A stretch of 64,000 nucleotides of DNA, from the NCBI GenBank assembly GCA_963971285.1, contig OZ020259.1:1054001-1118000 (forward strand). Reading direction: 5' to 3'. This document shows, piece after piece, positions 47,527 to 59,378 of the stretch. Source of the DNA: Astropecten irregularis (taxonomy: Eukaryota > Echinodermata > Asteroidea > Paxillosida > Astropectinidae). Both the position numbers and the translations under genes were made by a program. Position 1 is the first letter of the stretch. Every line of letters begins with the position of its first letter. The notes below the pieces were generated by a model. That model was not told the origin of the DNA, searched no databases, and saw nothing but the letters and a program-made list of their open reading frames with translations.

Positions 47527-50416
47527 CTACCTGTTCTGCGGTCTGAGCCTCTCCGCCCAATTGGGAACTGAGACGACCACAGTCCGGGTGAGGATGTCGT
47601 AGGCGGCGCGGAAGTGGGGGTTGAAGAACACCGTAATGCATGCTGGGAAGAAAAACGCCATGGAGAAGTTCTTGATGATAGCTCGCAGAAACGCCCTGAA
47701 ATTCACAAGGAAGAACAAAATATTGCACATGAAGTGATTTTGGAGAACAAATGGAGAGTTATTGCCATAGCAACAGAGACTAGATAAATAAGATCATACA
47801 AGCATATTGTTAAAAACTTAAGGTAGGCGAATGGATTGAACAATCGGGACCTCCTTACTCAAAGCATTTCATACATAATTACGGTTATTTTGACAGCAGT
47901 GGGAATCGAACCTGCGACATACGGAATACCGTATAGGCACTCTACCAACTGAGCTATCCAGCCCTAATTTGGTGGCATCCCCAATAGTCAATGATCTTTG
48001 TTCGTTTGGCAGTCAGAAGCCATGAAACAATGCAAATATCGCTTTATCCCAATGATCATTTTATTGATACTCACAGCAATGCTGCAACCTGAGAAACAGT
48101 ACATGGGGGATCACTCAAAGAGGATGCGGCTTTTTCATCAATATGATCATCATTATTAAATAAGGGAATATGACTGAATCCAGTTCAATAATTCAATAAT
48201 TTATATGATTGTCAAGCCTGGAATTTAACGGAGCCAGAGGCCACGGAGGTCATGGCCTTCGTTGCCCTGGTTCTTGGCCTTGGTGCCCCTTCAAATATTT
48301 TCATAGACATTATGATTTTCCAATGCCCCTTGCAATGGAAAAGTGGCCTTGCCCCTTTCACTCAGAACCAAATTCCAGACATGGATTGTGTTTTTCTGAA
48401 CATTTAAGCAAAGGACTTACTGTAGGTAGGTCATGTCCTCCGGGCTGGTCACCAAGACCCGATTCCCTCCCAGGCTCTGGACTCGATCGCAGGACACAAC
48501 CCGCAGTCCCATACAGTACTTGCCAGGTGTTGCTCCGCCCACTCGCATACCCAGACCGTGCCGCAGAAAGAAAGTCTAGAGGGGGAAGCAAGATCACAAA
48601 CAATTTCACTGAACATTCTTTCCTATGCATTCAAGTTCTCTAGCATTTGTCATCAACTGTGGTTCATGTACATGTATACTTCAGACCTTGATTTTTAAGG
48701 AGAGCGAGAGCGATCACTCTCCTCCGCTCTCCTTAATGTTTTCCAAGGAGAGCGAAAAAAAGAACTCTAACAATTTAAGGAGAGCTGCCTTTTTTCAAAA
48801 CATTACATAATTTTTTCAGCTGACATTTACTTTTTATGGAAAATACCAAAATAGTAATATATTTTTTTGTAATCTTTTTCAACAGGACAAGCAAAAGTTT
48901 GCATGTTCTCTTTTTTCCGACACTGAACACAAATAAAAACTTGGTTTAGCAAGAGCAAACTGCTCTCTTTATTCACTAGTATGAGTAGGCCCCAGATGTT
49001 GATTTAAGGAGTTTGATTTGTAGCTCAAACTTGTAGCGAGAGCAAATCACTCTCCTAAATTTTCTTTGTTGATTTAAGGAGAGCGATTTGCAGCACTCCT
49101 CATTTTTATTGAAATGAAGGCCTGATACTTACTTCGTATGTGCAGACGACCACTCTGTATATGAGAGCAAAAAGGAGCATCTGCTGCAAGTCCTCGAACG
49201 TAGAATCTTCGTCAATCTCCTCGATGAGGAATCTCATCATGAAGCTACTAGGATCACTGCAGATATTTAGAGAGATCGGAAGAACTAGTGACAAGTTGAA
49301 TACAAACTCCATAAGTATGTTTCACCCAATGCATGTTTTCACTGCGTAAGGGGTGATGCCTTATTTGTTTGGTTGAATTGTATGACTAGCAGACTGACTG
49401 CCTGATGAAATAGCAAAATGGATGATGGTAGAATCAGCTACGTTTGACTGATAAATACAGATCAATTGTCTGCTCATAATTAAGGTCTGGCTAATTTTAT
49501 TGTCTTGCAAACCCACCCCCCCCCCCCTCCTCCATCAAACTGGCTCCGCCTCATCTGGTACTAGTGGTAGGCTTCCTTGGTAGAGGGGCTGGTTGGCTGG
49601 TTCCCAACCCCTCCCCCTACCAATGAGCAAGGGACTGGCAGTAACTTACACGATGCCCATGTACTCAATGATGAAGAGTGTGACGCCAAACTTCATGACA
49701 AACAGCAAGAAGAAATCGATGATCTCCGCAGTGATGCGACGGTAGAGGGACGGCAGTGTGAACTCACTGGCTGCAAAAACAAAGACAAAATGACGGACAA
49801 CGATTGTGATATCCAAAGTAGGGCCACATCTTTATAACCCGACCTATGGCTTGAAAGTTGAAATTAAAGTCTACGCACCTGTGAGTTGAGGGATATGAGG
49901 TTGTGTCGTCTGCTGTTGTTGTTGTTGTTGTTGTTGCGCCGGCTGAAACTGAAAGTTGTTCCCGGCTTGCTGGAATGGAAACGGCAGCGGCCCGGCCGGT
50001 GGAACCTGCACCTGCGGTTGTTGTCCTGCTACGTTTTGCTGCTGCTGCTGCTGAAAGGGGGCGTGGCCACCGGCAGCCAAGCCCACTTGTGGCGGCATAC
50101 CATATGGAAAACCTTGGAATCCACTGGACACATTTCCCGGCGGAGGGGGCACTGGTGGAAAGGGGGACCCGAAGAAATAGGGCGCCACCATCAGGGCATG
50201 CTGTGAACAGTTTTGCATCCACTGATGAGTGCGGTACTGCATCAACCACTGCGAAACTGCCTGAGTGTACTCTTTTGATGAGGTCACCTTTGGAATTTCT
50301 TCTTTATTTGCTGACATCTCTGCATCTGGAGGCTCTTTGTCGAGTTTATTCTCCCCATTTTCATCTTCATTTTTCTGTGTCTTCCTTCTGACAACTGCTG
50401 GCCCTTTTTCGTCCAT
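47527..50416 (-). CDS. FAM8A1: FAM8A1, RDD-domain ER membrane protein, 5 coding exons, complete
   Basis: Minus-strand exons 49879-50416, 49650-49770, 49133-49256, 48421-48575 and 47527-47695 give 368 residues (human about 413), all GT-AG and in frame. Exon 1 encodes a charged, Pro/Gln-rich cytoplasmic region with the conserved SKEYTQAVSQWLMQY block (48-62) and two glutamine runs (122-127 and nine Gln at 161-169). The RDD domain follows: YRRITAEIIDFFLLF (first span), IEEIDEDSTFEDLQQML, LIYRVVVCTYE (second span), the hallmark GGATPGK (274-280) and GLRVV, then AIIKNFSMAFFFPACI (third span) and AAYDILTRTVVV. In mammals FAM8A1 is a cofactor of the HRD1-SEL1L ubiquitin ligase in ER-associated degradation. 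The strongest matches are the IEEIDED, GGATPGK and IIKNFS blocks. The gene is convergent with the aquaporin; a satellite array begins about 220 bp upstream of its start. Confidence 0.93.
47890..48138 (-). repeat. tRNA-derived SINE, family A (with head)
   Basis: Reverse complement of the tRNA-like module (CAACTGAGCTATCCAGCCC) followed by the non-tRNA head, ending GATCACTCAAAGAGGATGCG. It matches the head of the copy at 5479-5772. In FAM8A1 intron 4. Confidence 0.75.
48214..48372 (+). repeat. ~170-bp interspersed repeat (copy 2)
   Basis: Collinear with 45530-45700. In FAM8A1 intron 4, ending about 50 bp before exon 4 on the map. Confidence 0.7.
48685..49110. repeat. TAAGGAGAGCGA-type internal repeats in FAM8A1 intron 3
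   Basis: At least five copies of TTAAGGAGAGC or its reverse complement, in mixed orientation, with hairpin potential (AAGGAGAGC...GCTCTCCTT at about 48698-48737). No coding signal. Confidence 0.6.
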
Positions 50417-50429
50417 ATTGGTGGGTGAT

Positions 50430-50654
50430 ATGAGTGGTAAAAAATCCTACACTTATGATGACAGTACCAAAATTGCTTATACCATGCCCGATATGATCCG
50501 TTTCCTATCACCACATATATTCCGTAGCGCTACACAACCCTACACGGTGCTTTTCAAGGGGCCACTGTGGGATTTACATGGAAGCACAATGTATTTCCGA
50601 CATCCCGACCTACGGGGATCCTTTGCGTACACTGAAAAAATCCCTACTCCATAG
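50430..50654 (+). other. Unassigned open frame upstream of FAM8A1
   Basis: A 74-residue frame starting MSGKKSYTYDDSTK lies head-to-head with FAM8A1 and ends in the first satellite unit. It has no recognised domain, and it could be the 5' flank and promoter of FAM8A1 with a chance frame. I do not claim it is a gene. Confidence 0.15.
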
Positions 50655-53600
50655 ACTTGTGTACAAACTAAAATAAATCTTTTCTGTGCGAGTAGTGAAA
50701 TGAAATCGCTACACAACCCTACTCCATAGAAACATGCACTTAACACTAAAATAAAAATCGCTACACGGCCAGCAAATCGCTACTCCATAGACTTGTGTAC
50801 AAACCAAAATAAATCTTTTCTGAGCGAGTAGTGAAATGAAATCGCTACACAACCCTACTCCATAGAAACATGCACTAAACACTTACATGAATATCGCTAC
50901 ACGGCCAGCAAATCACTACTCCATAGACTTGTGTACAAACCAAAATAAGTCTTTTCTGAGCGAGTAGTGAAATTAAATCGCTACACAACCCTACTCCATA
51001 GAAACATGCACTAAACACTTAGATGAATATCGCTACTCGGCCAGCAAATCACTACTCCATAGACTTTATGTACAAACTAAAAATGTCTTTTCTGAGCGAG
51101 TAGGCCTAGTGAAATTAAATCGCTACACAACCCTACTCCATAGAAACATTCACTAAACACTTACATGAATATCGCTACACGGCCAGCAAATCACTACTCC
51201 ATAGACTTGTGTACAAACTAAAATAAATATTTTCTGAGCGAGTAGTGAAATGAAATCGCTACACAACCCTACTCCATAGAAACATGCACTAAACACTTAC
51301 ATGAATATCGCTACACGGCCAGCAAATCACTACTCCATAGACTTGTGTACAAACCAAAAAAGTCTTTTCTGTGCGAGTAGTGAAATGAAATCGCTACACA
51401 ACCCTACTCCATAGAAACATGCACTAAACACTTGGATAAAAATCGCTACTCGGCCAGCAAATCACTACTCCATAGACTTGTGTACAAACCAAAAAAGTCT
51501 TTTCTGAGCGAGTAGTGAAATGAAATCGCTACACAACCCTACTCCATAGAAACATGCACTAAACACTTACATGAATATCGCTACACGGCCAGCAAATCAC
51601 TACTCCATAGACTTGTGTACAAACCAAAATAAGTCTTTTCTGAGCGAGTAGTGAAATTAAATCGCTACACAACCCTACTCCATAGAAACATGCACTAAAC
51701 ACTAAGATGGATATCGCTACTCGGCCAGCAAATCACTACTCCATAGACTTTATGTACACACTAAAATAAGTCTTTTCTGAGCGAGTAGTGAAATTAAATC
51801 GCTACACAACCCTACTCCATAGAAACATGCACTAAACACTTGGATAAAAATCGCTACACGGCCAGCAAATCGCTACTCTATAGACTTGTGTACAAACTAA
51901 AATAAATCTTTTCTGAGCGAGTAGTGAAATGAAATCGCTACACAACCCTACTCCATAGAAACATGCACTAAACACTTAGATAAAAATCGCTACACGGCCA
52001 GCAAATCGCTACGCCGTAGACTTGTGTACAAACTAAAATAAATCTTTTCTGAGCGAGTAGTGAAATTAAATCGCTACACAACCCTACTCCATAGAAACAT
52101 TCACTAAACACTTACATGAATATCGCTACACGGCCAGCAAATCACTACTCCATAGACTTGTGTACAAACTAAAATAAATATTTTCTGAGCGAGTAGTGAA
52201 ATGAAATCGCTACACAACCCTACTCCATAGAAACATGCACTAAACACTTACATGAATATCGCTACACGGCCAGCAAATCACTACTCCATAGACTTGTGTA
52301 CAAACCAAAAAAGTCTTTTCTGTGCGAGTAGTGAAATGAAATCGCTACACAACCCTACTCCATAGAAACATGCACTAAACACTTGGATAAAAATCGCTAC
52401 TCGGCCAGCAAATCACTACTCCATAGACTTGTGTACAAACCAAAAAAGTCTTTTCTGAGCGAGTAGTGAAATGAAATCGCTACACAACCCTACTCCATAG
52501 AAACATGCACTAAACACTTACATGAATATCGCTACACGGCCAGCAAATCACTACTCCATAGACTTGTGTACAAACCAAAATAAGTCTTTTCTGAGCGAGT
52601 AGTGAAATTAAATCGCTACACAACCCTACTCCATAGAAACATGCACTAAACACTAAGATGGATATCGCTACTCGGCCAGCAAATCACTACTCCATAGACT
52701 TTATGTACACACTAAAATAAGTCTTTTCTGAGCGAGTAGTGAAATTAAATCGCTACACAACCCTACTCCATAGAAACATGCACTAAACACTTGGATAAAA
52801 ATCGCTACACGGCCAGCAAATCGCTACTCTATAGACTTGTGTACAAACTAAAATAAATCTTTTCTGAGCGAGTAGTGAAATGAAATCGCTACACAACCCT
52901 ACTCCATAGAAACATGCACTAAACACTTAGATAAAAATCGCTACACGGCCAGCAAATCGCTACGCCGTAGACTTGTGTACAAACTAAAATAAATCTTTTC
53001 TGAGCGAGTAGTGAAATGAAATCGCTACACAACCCTACTCCATAGAAACATGCACTAAACACTTACATAAAAATCGCTACACGGCCAGCAAATCACTACT
53101 CCATAGACTTGTGTACAAACTAAAATAAATCTTTTCTGTGCGAGTAGTGAAATGAAATCGCTACACAACCCTACTCCATAGAAACATGCACTAAACACTT
53201 GCATAAAAATCGCTACACGGCCAGCAAATCACTACTCCATAGACTTGTGTACAAACTAAAATAAATCTTTTCTGAGCGAGTAGTGAAATGAAATCGCTAC
53301 ACAACCCTACTCCATAGAAACATGCACTAAACACTTAGATAAAAATCGCTACACGGCCAGCAAATCGCTACTCCGTAGACTTGTGTACAAACTAAAATAA
53401 ATCTTTTCTGAGCGAGTAGTGAAATGAAATCGCTACACAACCCTACTCCATAGAAACATGCACTAAACACTTGGATAAAAATCGCTAATCGGCCAGCAAA
53501 TCACTACTCCATAGACTTGTGTACAAACCAAAAAAGTCTTTTCTGTGCGAGTAGTGAAATGAAATCGCTACACAACCCCACTCCATAGAAACATGCACTA

Positions 53601-54515
53601 AACACTTAGATAAAAATCGCTACTCGGCCAGCAAATCACTACTCCATAGACTTGTGTACAAACCAAAAAAGTCTTTTCTGAGCGAGTAGTGAAATGAAAT
53701 CGCTACACAACCCTACTCCATAGAAACATGCACTAAACACTTAGATAAAAATCGCTACTCGGCCAGCAAATCACTACTCCATAGACTTGTGTACAAACCA
53801 AAAAAGTCTTTTCTGAGCGAGTAGTGAAATGAAATCGCTACACAACCCTACTCCATAGAAACATGCACTAAACACTTAGATAAAAATCGCTACACGGCCA
53901 GCAAATCGCTACGCCGTAGACTTGTGTACAAACTAAAATAAATCTTTTCTGAGCGAGTAGTGAAATGAAATCGCTACACAACCCTACTCCATAGAAACAT
54001 GCACTAAACACTTACATAAAAATCGCTACACGGCCAGCAAATCACTACTCCATAGACTTGTGTACAAACTAAAATAAATCTTTTCTGTGCGAGTAGTGAA
54101 ATGAAATCGCTACACAACCCTACTCCATAGAAACATGCACTAAACACTTGCATAAAAATCGCTACACGGCCAGCAAATCACTACTCCATAGACTTGTGTA
54201 CAAACTAAAATAAATCTTTTCTGAGCGAGTAGTGAAATGAAATCGCTACACAACCCTACTCCATAGAAACATGCACTAAACACTTAGATGAATATCGCTA
54301 ATCGGCCAGCAAATCACTACTCCATAGACTTGTGTACAAACTAAAAAAGTCTTTTCTGTGCGAGTAGTGAAATGAAATCGCTACACAACCCTACTCCATA
54401 AAAACATGCACTTAACACTTAGATGAATATCGCTACACGGCCAGCAAATCACTACTCCATAGACTTGTGTACAAACTAAAAAAAACCTTTTCTGAGCGAG
54501 TAGTGAAATGGAATC
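50639..54515. repeat. Tandem satellite, ~136-bp monomer, 28 full copies, 7-mer higher-order repeat
   Basis: Each monomer has two related halves. One is about 52 bp, starting ATCGCTACACAACCCTACTC; the other is about 84 bp, starting ATCGCTACACGGCCAGCAAA. Both contain TACTCCATAG. I count 28 full monomers plus a partial one at the left edge, 135-142 bp each. Variant positions recur every 950 bp (7 monomers): 51119-52068 and 52069-53018 look almost identical, and the marker ACGCCGTAG appears at about 52010, 52960 and 53910. Short frames inside are not conserved between monomers. Confidence 0.95.
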
Positions 54516-54691
54516 GTAAAAAAATCCTTTTGAAATTGAATTCGGATTATGAAAAATTATCTCCCTTTACACGTGAGTTATTAATTTATTTTTTGCATTG
54601 CTAATTTAGGGCTCAGTCACCAGATATGACCTACTCTGTTGGAAGAAAACACAAAAATAATGAACGTCGTAGGTGGTGCACTGTCCGTAGA

Positions 54692-54782
54692 CGGTAATTT
54701 GGTTTGTTGTTGTTGTTGTTTGTTTGTTTGTTGGGGTGTTTGTTAATTTTGTTTGTTTGTTTGGTGTAGTGTTTGTTTGAAA
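54692..54782. repeat. (GTT/GTTT)n microsatellite
   Basis: Runs of GTT and GTTT with a few interruptions, just beyond the satellite array. Confidence 0.8.
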
Positions 54783-55039
54783 CGGGGCGGGCTAGCATTT
54801 ATTTCACATCAAGGCGTCTGCCTATAGAATGAAAATGTATAGCTCATTGAAATGGAAAATACATTTGGAAAAAGGCGGTACCATACCGGGCAATAAAAAC
54901 ATTTAAATTGGAACATACATTGACGGTTGCATGCATCTCCCTAGCTTGCTATATAGGGTCGGCAAGAAGTGAAACAATCCCGAACGGAAGTCTCACTCCG
55001 ACCTTGCTACTAGTATAGTTCACACATGTATACTAACGC

Positions 55040-55690
55040 AGAACTTGACAATGTGTCAGGATGTCTTGCAAACAACATACTCTCATTGAACTACAGCATG
55101 ACCAACTTCATGATCTTTCACAGGCAACCAAGGATTCTGATGATAACAAAACCATAATTATAAACATGAACGTTGAAATTTCCGAAGTTTATTCTACCAA
55201 ATTCCTGGGAATAATATAATTGATGATAAACATTCTTGGAAAGAGCACATCATCACCACTATTATCAAAGCATCTTTCGTGATGCTGGTGTACTACAAAT
55301 TATTTTTACTGTCGCTAGTTTCATTCCTTATCACATTCTATTAATTACAACACTCTTATTCTTCCGTGAAATAATGTTACATTTTTGAGCGCACACCTCC
55401 AACCTATAAGTTACCTTTGTATTTGCATTTTATGTATAAGGTTTCATTTCTCCTTTCCCGTGTTAACCCGAGTGCTGGCGTCCGTTTCCTTTTCTTTTCG
55501 CGGGCAATGTTTAAATTTGTTAATAACAAGACTAGTGTTATCATCATCTGCTTATTATCATCTGCTTCTCAATAACTAGTTATTTCATAATTACTTGTAC
55601 ATGCTTTTTTGGTTTGTGTATGCGCCTTGATCGGTTCTCCGGATAAGTGCGCTATATAAATCCATATTATTATTATCATCATATTTTGGT
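55040..55690 (+). pseudogene. Dead non-LTR retrotransposon (LINE) fragment
   Basis: Pieces of a reverse transcriptase C-terminal part are visible in shifting frames: TNFMIFHRQPR, then VYSTKFLGI, then IDDKHSWKEHI. This is the usual order in CR1/L2/Jockey-like LINEs. Frame breaks separate the pieces and most of the ORF is missing. The element ends in GCGCTATATAAATCC and a (TTA)n-like run, a typical LINE 3' end. Confidence 0.65.
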
Positions 55691-56028
55691 AGTATAATGT
55701 ATACCGAAACCGGAAATCTTCACAGACTTACCTATAACTATACAAAAAAAAAATGGTGATGGTAAACTTGCATACCGTTAAAAGATGTCTGTCAGAAATG
55801 ATGTATTTATCCAGAAAAGAGTAAAACCAGTGACCAAAATTATTTTTCATATTTTAAAGATAAAAAATAAAAGAGAAAAGACTTCCTGTGACCGTTTTCA
55901 CTGTTTTCTCAAAAAGTGGGCACCGTATGGGACTGAAATTTTCACAGATGACTGTTTCTGTACCTTTCTTAATATTTTTGCCCATGCATGAATCTGCATT
56001 TCCTTGACAAAAACCAAAGTGATGACTG
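55686..56028 (-). repeat. Interspersed repeat R4
   Basis: Reverse complement of the family: GGGACTGAAATTTTCACAGA, TTACCTATAACTATAC and ACAAAAACCAAAGTGATGA. Confidence 0.7.
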
Positions 56029-57595
56029 CTGAGTGTCCGCAAGTTCGATTTCGTTGTCTATTGTTTCTATTTGTTCCGCACGTGATGCCCTTGATTTGTA
56101 AAGTGAGTATTACTCACTAATTGTCATGTTTTACGGCACCATCATTACAATCCTGCAGGGCTTTTGGAAGTGTCCCATCATTCATACTTTTCTTGCTTTC
56201 TCAAGTTAACTTTTACATACTTGTTTACAGTGCATGATGTGTCTTTGCAAGTATTAGTCAATTTTGTGTGCAAATTAAATTAAAAAAAAAGTTACTAATG
56301 CCTCGTTAATTTAGTGCATTATTCGAGATTTATTGGGGACTGGATAATCTTGTAATCAAAGAAGCAATTGTTTAAATGGACCATCAAAGGGAACAATCAA
56401 ATTCGGTACTAAAGACCTACCATCAACCCCAAAATTAAAAAAGGGAGTTCAGCCCCCAGTTTAATACTAGGTCTAGTTTGAAACAATTAAGAGCGCGTTC
56501 CGGTTGCCCTTTTAATCCCCGCAAATTAATTCACCCTGACGCAGGAGAAATATCATGGTATTAATAATCATATCAAATTATTTCCGACGACTTTATGGCT
56601 TTTTCTAAACAAATATTGCACCCCATCACGTTTATCTTCTGCAATCCTCTCCTTTCCATTCACTCCAATAATCGAACCTCGCATCCTTCTCAACCATACC
56701 TTCTCTCCATACCCAACCGGCAAACGGCACCACCTTCTGCAACAACGTGTGATCGCAATCTAGACGAGTCATTCTGCCCAAATCAAGCATCCTGATGATA
56801 ACGTCTTTTCACAGGTTTTCAATCATAATGTAATCAAACTAATTCTTTATGATAATATGGTCACCTCACTTCTTTCATGTGGCTATTTGTATGACTTTAT
56901 AACTCTCCAATTTCCTCAGCACATTACACGCCCAAAATAATTCAATAATTATAAGAAAACACATAAAAAATAGCGCCCTCTATCCCGTACAAACACGTGC
57001 AATGGGCGAGTGCCTGGCCGCCCGTGTTTGGGAAATAAGAACTTCTCCTTCAGGGTTTAACCAAAGGAATGGTCATCATTTTTCTTTGCGCGAGTCATAA
57101 AATTTCATCAAAACAGTCCCCATTTCAAATATTGACAGAAAACTTTCAACAACAAAAAAAGAAGAGAATGATGCATGTGGGTAGTGACCAACCTTCCCAT
57201 AACATTAATTATTGGACCCACTGTCAACGTGTTACTTCATAAGTTCATTCACTTCAATACCGATCAAATTAAAACAAATGTATTTGTTGATTATAAAATA
57301 AATTAGAAGTGTGGATAGAAATTTGTGCACATTGAACAGGTACATTACACAAAATAAGCGGGAAAGGAAAACACACCCACTATTTTAATCAATTACTCTA
57401 CAATCTAAAAGGTTTCACTTCCAATACCATAAAAAACAAACAGTGAAATCAATGCATAATTTTGTTTTCTGCATCTTTATTCCAACTTTAAAACGTTTGT
57501 ACATGTATCAGGTATTGGCTTCTTCTAAAAAAAAAAGTAACAGAAAACTAAAGCACATTAATCAATATAATTAATTAATTATGTACATCCTTTAA

Positions 57596-57915
57596 AGGTA
57601 ATATCATACTTTGGAGTTTGTCAAAGAACTAGTGCAGATTCATGGGCAAAAATATCAAGAAAGATACAGTTAAAAGTCATCTGTGAAAAGTTGTTCAGTC
57701 CCATAAGGCGCTCATTCAAAAAAAAAATCTTTTCACCATTTTGGGGATCTTCCAAAGATCAAAATTGTTTTGGTCACTAATTTTACTCTTTCTGGATAAT
57801 GCAGCATGAGGCAGAAAAATGTTAACGGTATGTTTCTACCATCACAATGATCTTTATACCCTGTAAGCTATAGGTGAAATCTGTGAAGATTTCTGTTTCA
57901 GTATGCTAACCTGAG
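57596..57915 (+). repeat. Interspersed repeat R4
   Basis: GTAATATCATACTTTGGAGT start, TTAACGGTATGTTTCTACCA middle and GTGAAATCTGTGAAGATTTC near the end. Confidence 0.75.
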
Positions 57916-58451
57916 TTGTAAATAAAAAAATGTAACATGATTATGTTAGGGACCATGGCACAAATCACTGTTCTTGTCGTTCTTCTCTTGTGAGCGGTTT
58001 AACCAGAATTGGCCAAACAACCTAATAAAGAATAGTTATGATATAAGGCAGAGTTCATTATGACAACAAATTTCGAAAATGTCAATCACATTGAGTTCAG
58101 TATTTTTTATATTGTTATTTTAGTACACTTAAAACTTCCCTCCTACTGCATGAAATGTCTTACTAACATGTAAGAACACTGTACATTTCGTCATGTCCGT
58201 ATAATTATTCATTGACATAAAAACTAGTCCTCTCAGAATAACTGTAAAGAATGTATGTTTCAATTGCATGTACTGTAAGAAAAAGTTTACTTTCAGGTCT
58301 TACATTACCAGATGAACAAAAAGAGAACAAAAATGTCATAAAATATAACTTTGGACTATTTTAAGAAAAGTCTGTCACATGATCATCTTAATATAGGAAA
58401 AGTACCCTTGAACTTGGTCAACATTGAAGCAGGGAAACAGGTCAACCCGTA

Positions 58452-58745
58452 CTCGGGGAGTCAGGTTGGCGTAGCGGTTCTTTCCTCGCCTTTCACCTCT
58501 GTGGACCGGGTTCAAGTCCGGCTCGGTTCACAAGTGGATTGGGTTTTCAGTCCCTGCCTGATTCCGTGGGTTTTACCCAAAATATTACTCTGGGGTTTTC
58601 CTCCCGCCTCTAAAACTGTATCTCCTTCTTATCATCTTTCCATAACAGGTTTCATCAGGCTTGCGAGCTACAGTGCCTTGGTCACCTTTGAGGAATCCTT
58701 GGTGTCATTACCAGAAATAAATAATAATAATAATAATAATAATAT
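58452..58745 (+). repeat. tRNA-derived SINE, family B, (AAT)n tail
   Basis: A box TGGCGTAGCGG and B box GGTTCAAGTCC at the 5' end, then a central block with GTGGGTTTTACCC and CTGGGGTTTTCCTCCCGCC, ending in an (AAT)n run. The layout is that of a typical invertebrate tRNA-SINE with a conserved central domain. Confidence 0.8.
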
Positions 58746-59226
58746 ATTATAATACCCAAATATTTACACCAAATTCAACATGTACCTAAGTCAGCTTGAA
58801 ACCAAATTTATATACATTATTACAGTTAACACCCAAATGACCCAAGACAACCTGTACCTGTAGTCAGTAAAAGGTCAACACACCTGCCCCTTACCGACTA
58901 GGCAAAGCATCTAATTGGTATCAATTAATTTGTGACACATTCAGATCTTCACATTTTGCATCTTATTATTCTTATTTCTGTATGTATACTGGGGCGAGTT
59001 GGTCAAGGGCCAAGTCCGTTCGGGTGAGTCTGCCAGGAGGAAAGTCGGTCAGGGGGCAAGTTGACCTGTAATCCCAAAGTCAACCCTTACCCAACTCAGT
59101 TGACTGGAGTGACTTGGGTAGGAGGTGACTTGGGTAGGATTTCATTCAGGTATTAAATTAATAAACTTGGGTGAGAGATGACTTGTGTACAAGTTGACAC
59201 AGATTTTGTAGTTGTAGCCGTACCGT

Positions 59227-59378
59227 GGGTGCGTTCGCTTAGCTTCCACAAGGCAGTCCTTACCTGGGAATAGTTGCGTACATGTACATACGCGTATACA
59301 GCACAGTGCACAAAACAAGTGAGAGGGTGGGGACGAGGTTGACAGGTGTCAACTCGTGGAAGCTAAATGAACGCACCC
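59227..59378. mobile_element. 152-bp foldback element with GGGTGCGTTCG ends
   Basis: Left end GGGTGCGTTCGCTTAGCTTC, right end GAAGCTAAATGAACGCACCC, two mismatches over 23 bp. Confidence 0.75.

Noticed and set aside
49903..50391. 162-codon plus-strand frame rich in Val, Ala and Leu
   Set aside because: Antisense shadow of FAM8A1 exon 1; the Val/Val runs come from the CAA/CAG glutamine tract.
28612..50416. PSMF1, aquaporin and FAM8A1 as a functional protein-degradation cluster
   Set aside because: The genes are on different strands with separate promoters, and the aquaporin has no role in degradation; adjacency alone is not evidence.
50639..54515. CRISPR-like array
   Set aside because: Units are contiguous 136-bp tandem monomers without unique spacers, in a eukaryotic genome.
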